From NCBI RefSeq assembly GCF_041146795.1, contig NC_135185.1, positions 24,870,529 to 24,934,528 on the forward strand: a DNA stretch of 64,000 nt, in the 5' to 3' direction. The DNA is from Maylandia zebra. Its lineage: Eukaryota; Chordata; Actinopteri; Cichliformes; Cichlidae. Below the pieces are notes generated by a model. It saw only the letters and a program-made list of their open reading frames with translations, was not told the DNA's origin and did no database searches. Both the position numbers and the translations under genes were made by a program. This document shows positions 59,821 to 64,000 of the stretch, piece by piece. Each line of letters opens with the position of its first letter. The stretch's first letter is position 1.

Positions 59821-60776
59821 CAGTTTTTTCTGATTGCTTAAGCACATTTTTTGTAACTATTGGCTAATTTTGCAAAACTCTTCACACAAATAAGAAAACC
59901 TGTCACCCAATCATCAAAACATTGTAGTTCTCTTGCAAAAGCAAACACAGCTAGATTAACTCCTCACACCTTCGTAAAAATGGTGTTTCCGTATCAAACA
60001 GTACACACAAGCCATCATCTACTAAGCACACAATGCGCCAACTGCACACTGATGGTATGAATACAAAACACATCTGGCTTTTGCTTTCTCTGTGCACAAG
60101 GTAGGCTATGTCAGTTTGAGCTCATACTTCTGTCATAGATCCATAAGCATAGAGGGATCCAAACTTCAAGTACTGGTGTTTATTCAAACACATCAAAACA
60201 AACACAAGTGTTTATTTCCAAGTATAGGATTATTTGCAATCGCCATAATGACTATATGGGTTACGTGGTCTGCAGTGAACATGCTTCCTCTGCCCCCTCC
60301 TCGTCTTCCTCTTGCTCCTCCTTGTCCTTGTCGTCCTCTTCATCCTACTTCTTCACCTCCACGTCCTCTTCCTCGGCCTCCTCTACTTCTCACTCTTTCT
60401 GCTCCCACCATTGTACTCCGCACACACAGCTTACCTGTATTATAGTGCTTAGGCTGATTGCAAAGTGAACTAATTATCTAAGAAAGTTTTCACATGTGAA
60501 AGTGTGCCAGACAGTTGGCAAATTAGTGTTAATGATAGCCATACATGTGTATACTTTTGCTAGGAGTGTGTTGGAAATTTGGAAATTGAGTGTTGTGCAG
60601 TGAATTGTGCCTACAGTCTTGCAAAGTGTGTGTTACAAAATTGCAAACTGAGTGCAAAGCAGTTTTTGTGCTTTTAGTTTTGCACACTCAGTGAGTGGTT
60701 TTGCTATAAGTCTGACTAGTTTTAGAAATTGTGCTACAGGATTCACAGTTAGTGTTTAGGCATTCGGTAAAAACTG
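59821..60776 (+). mobile_element. Tc1/mariner-type element D
   Basis: The ends are CAGTTTTTTCTGATTGCTTA and CGGTAAAAACTG, flanked by TA (59819-59820 and 60777-60778). It is nearly identical to element C except for an internal deletion of about 300 bp between CTCTGCCCC and TCCTCGTCTTCC, which removes the presumed helix-turn-helix coding part. The serine-rich frames here are the antisense of the Arg/Gly-rich transposase start. Confidence 0.88.
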
Positions 60777-60830
60777 TAAAGATGTACGATAAACTGTGAC
60801 TAATGCCTGGAACCTATTTTAATACACCAT

Positions 60831-60846
60831 GGGGGGGGGGGGGGGC
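60831..60846 (+). repeat. Poly-G run
   Basis: About 16 consecutive G residues following CACCAT. The length may be uncertain in an assembly. Confidence 0.8.
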
Positions 60847-61084
60847 GTGTACCCCACTGCTTTATAAGTATCCACAACATGTATTTTGGTCAGAAGGCAT
60901 ATCTTGATGTTATCTCCGGGCTGTTAATAAACTCAACGTTTGATTGCACTTTTCTGGGGCCTCCGTGGTTTGTGACACTGCTCTACATTGATCGATTTTG
61001 CGACATAACACGACACGATACGACACATCACAACGCAACACAAACAACACAACACAGTATAATAACTTAGTAATAAAAAAGATT

Positions 61085-61556
61085 AATAAGTGTATTTGTA
61101 TTGCACGCCATTATTATTGCACATTAATTATTATTGCACCTTGTTATAAATATAAATATTATTATTATTACTGTTTTTACCGTTGTTAACCCCCCCAAAA
61201 AAAGTCCAGGTACGTAGCCAGTCAGATCAGCTATTTGCATTGATCAGGGCTATTGCCCTGTCGTAAAAGCTGTCCTTGAGTCTATTATGTTCGGGACCTC
61301 AGCAGCCTGAACCTCCTGCCAGACGGCAGCAGCTTAAACACCCCGTGTCCTGGGTGTGGAGTCCCGTAGGATGCTGCGTGCCCTCTTGAGACAGCGAGTG
61401 CTGTACAGGTCCTTCAGGGAGGGAAGAGGATGTCCAATGATTTTTTTGGGCCATATTGATGACCCTCTGGAGTGCCTTTCTGTGTGCTGTGGTGCAGCTG
61501 GAGAACCACACACCGATGCAATATGTCAGCACACTTTCAATGGAGCAGCGGTACAC
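61085..61556 (-). pseudogene. LINE ORF2 C-terminus and 3' UTR
   Basis: The - strand reads YRCSIESVLTYCIGVWF, HRKALQRVINMAQK and then, after a frame change, a LYSTRCLKRARSILRDSTP-like stretch: the end of an L2/Rex-type ORF2. The AT-rich tail (TTATTATTATTGCACATT type) follows. It is 5'-truncated and broken. Confidence 0.8.
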
Positions 61557-61835
61557 TGCAAAAAACGATTTTCAAGAAAGTAAAAAAAACCTTGTTTATG
61601 GACATTTTTTCTTATTTTTTGCCTAAAAAGAAAATATATTCTTAACAAGCAAGTTTTGGACAAGAAAATAAAGCTTATTCTAGGAAAATATGTCTAACTT
61701 TTCCTTAAAAGGATATTTCAGCTCATCTTGAGCTTTATTTACCAGTTACAAGGCATGACAATGGTTTGGTTGAATTTCCAGAATAAAAATAAGATTATTT
61801 TTCTCATTTCAAGAGTAAGGGCATTTAAACAGCTG
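61557..61835. repeat. Teleost dispersed repeat (CACTGCAAAAA type)
   Basis: It begins ACACTGCAAAAAACGATTTT and continues with AAGAAAATATATTCTTAACAAG and CAAGATGAGC-complement sequence. This pattern is common in fish and looks like a non-autonomous DNA transposon end. The opposite end was not found. Confidence 0.45.
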
Positions 61836-62640
61836 CTCAGTTTAAGAAATGTATTTATTGACACTAAAGTTTAATATAATTGCTGTCAAGTTTGACACAA
61901 TATGCAGTATATGAACAAAGGCAGGAACTAAAAGCACATGGTAAACATGAAATACAGGCCCATTTGAAAAACAGAAACAGCACAACTCATTCACTTTAGG
62001 CCATGTCAAACAGAATAATAGATCAGCATCAGTATATCTATACTATGGCAATGCTAAAATCGCATTCAACTGTCAGAATTTATAGGAAAACAACAACTTC
62101 ATTTTAAAAATTGTCACAAAACTGTCCAAAACAATAACCTGAAAATACAGTTCATGCATGTAAAGCAGTGTACCTTTTATAAAACATATGTTGAGCTCAC
62201 GTGTAGTCCAATTACATCACCCAGGTAATATTTCATGACCGCACATGTCATATCTTTGTGTGTGAAACTGTAGTATGGAATGGAATCTCATATCATATCA
62301 TTGTTGGCTGGCTTTCCACCACTGAATCAGTCCTGTATGCCCACATGTTACTCAGATTTCTGTTCACTGCTGATGAGGGTTCCCTCCTAGAACTGCAATT
62401 GAGATTGGTTGATTAATTGACTAGTTGCGGATAAGGAAATTAAATACAAGGTACACTGATAATTTCTAAAAAATTTTAATGTCAGAAATATACTGCATTT
62501 TATAATTTACTCTAAAATATGCATGTTTTCAAGCTGAGTTTAATAAATGGATATTCATTTAATGCTCATTGCTATTTGGCAGCTTAACTGTAGTTTAAAA
62601 GCCTTGAAAAATCCTCAAAAACCTAAAATGGGAAAGATAA
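61836..62640. other. Unassigned AT-rich region
   Basis: Short frames only; nothing recognised. Confidence 0.4.
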
Positions 62641-63077
62641 ACTAAAGAACACAGGAAACATGGAAAATGTTGCAAAAACCTTACAACCTTGAACAAGGAA
62701 CATAAGACATGAAAACATCAGGGAGGGAACACAGATGATAACACAGGAGAGAATACAGACGATCCGACAAAGACCACACTAAATATACACACACAAAAGG
62801 AAACGAGGAATTGGCAGACAGGCACGAAACACAGCTGACACTAATCAGATGAGAAGAGACCAGGAGGAAGCAAAACAGAATACACCGATGCAGGGCAGGG
62901 ACTATCAAAGTAAAACAGGAATAAACACGAATATCGAACCAGGGACAATACACTGAAGACAAGGGAGGTACAGAGAACACCTAAACACTGGAAATAATTA
63001 ACAAATAACTAGGAAACTAACTGACACAATGAATATTAATAAACACAAACAACCAAGGAGACTGCGGACCATGACAA
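62641..63077. mobile_element. Fragment of a non-autonomous repeat ending GGACCATGACA
   Basis: A purine-rich body (CAGGGAGGGAACACAGATG, GAAACACAGCTGACACTAATC, GAACCAGGGACAATACACTG) ends in GCGGACCATGACA at 63077. The end resembles GGTCCGTGACA of the insertion at 26.9 kb, so the two may be related. The left end was not located. Confidence 0.45.
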
Positions 63078-64000
63078 TCGGTTTATTTAAAACAAAAGTT
63101 TAAAAAAATACAAAATGTTGTTTTCTCTAGTAGAAGAAATTAAACACTATCAGAATATTCTTTATAAATAGATAGCATTGTTGTGGATTATAAGGAATAA
63201 GCATTAACATATCTACTGTTAAGCTGTAAAAACAAGTAGACATCTAACATGAATATTTTATATGATTATTTTCAAAGATATTAAAGTATATAGTCAGTCT
63301 CACCTTACAGATTTTTGTGTCCTAATCGATCCGCTGCATCGTCCATTGGCAAGGTGGTCGGAGTGTGTTCGAAGAATGTGATACCAAAATTAGCTGTAAA
63401 CACGATATTCTTTGACACATCCATCTATGCCACAATCTTCACGGAAATCTGGACTATGGCTATGTGCAGAATTAATATGACTCAGTAGGGATTTGAGGGT
63501 CAGACCCACAAAAACGATGTAGATAACACAGCGCCAAATCATTTTGTTTTACTGGTCTGTGAACTACTTTTCCCATAAAGTCAAGATAACCAGGATTATT
63601 CCATTATGGGGTAGGAATGGCTATCCTAATTCAGTGCCTTAACAGCTGTAGTAAGTAACAGCACCCACACGTCAGTATTTACAGAACATAATCTAACTAA
63701 ATAGTCAAATATTTAAATATATATCATTTTATAGGTATAAAAGAGCGAACTAAACCATTTCCGTACACAACCCCATACTCCTGAGTTGGTACAGCCCACC
63801 TCAGTGAGTTACTGACCCATTGCTGTGTCAATAAAAGCGCAAAATCTAAGAGTGCTTTTGCTGTCTTAATTTAAGATGAATTCCCTTATTTTTAGTAGCT
63901 TTTTGAAAAGATGGTGTCTTATTCTCAGGAATTTTTGCGGATTATTGTTCTCAGAGTCGAAACATAATTCTTATAGTTAGCTCAATCAAGAAAGAAACAA
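63078..64000. other. Unassigned right end of window
   Basis: No gene or clear element. A TATAAAAG (about 63737) and an AATAAAAG (about 63830) occur but without other support. Confidence 0.4.

Noticed and set aside
37247-60468. Serine/proline-rich frames at 37247-37528 and 60092-60468
   Set aside because: They are antisense reads of the Arg/Gly-rich transposase start within elements C and D.

Overview
The window is vertebrate and almost certainly teleost DNA, most likely a percomorph (a cichlid-like fish is my guess from the repeat mix). It has spliced genes, long AT-rich non-coding stretches, tRNA-headed SINEs, L2/Rex-type LINE fragments, Tc1/mariner and hAT elements, a Helentron, and fish-type Ig receptor exons. 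There is no bacterial or viral gene organisation.

Layout. 1-4.7 kb: the long open frame of a Helentron (Rep + Pif1-like helicase + C-terminal endonuclease), cut by the left window edge. 4.7-7.7 kb: no gene recognised. 7.7-20.3 kb: a head-to-tail array of Helitron-like non-autonomous repeats. Each ends in a hairpin followed by CTAG. The two longest units carry minisatellites, TG runs and a repeated module rich in octamer (ATTTGCAT) and CCAAT motifs. 20.3-53.5 kb: a tandem cluster of four platelet-activating-factor-receptor-like (ptafr-like) GPCR genes on the + strand, coding exons at 21.4, 32.2, 42.7 and 52.4 kb. Each has one coding exon directly after a conserved splice acceptor. Three have a recognisable 5' non-coding exon 1.3-2.2 kb upstream. 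Relic pieces of further units lie between copies 1 and 2. The spacers are loaded with transposons: nested hAT elements, a solo-LTR-like element, nested Tc1/mariner-type elements, and LINEs with a SINE inside. 54.6-56.8 kb: a six-exon gene on the - strand, assembled here from splice sites, for a 216-residue single-Ig-domain type I membrane protein with tyrosines in its tail. 57-64 kb: more transposon debris (SINE head, Tc1 relic, two LINE fragments, another element of the 36.6-kb family) and unassigned AT-rich DNA.

How it fits together. The host content is an immune-type receptor neighbourhood: lipid-mediator GPCRs made by local duplication, next to an Ig-superfamily receptor. The GPCR copies are mosaics. 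TM1-3 and TM6-7 are nearly identical, whereas TM4 to the third intracellular loop, the N-termini and the C-tails differ. The intron just upstream of copies 2 and 4 is almost identical although their N-termini are not, which points to gene conversion. Transposon insertions present in one unit and absent at the matching site of another give relative dates for the duplications.
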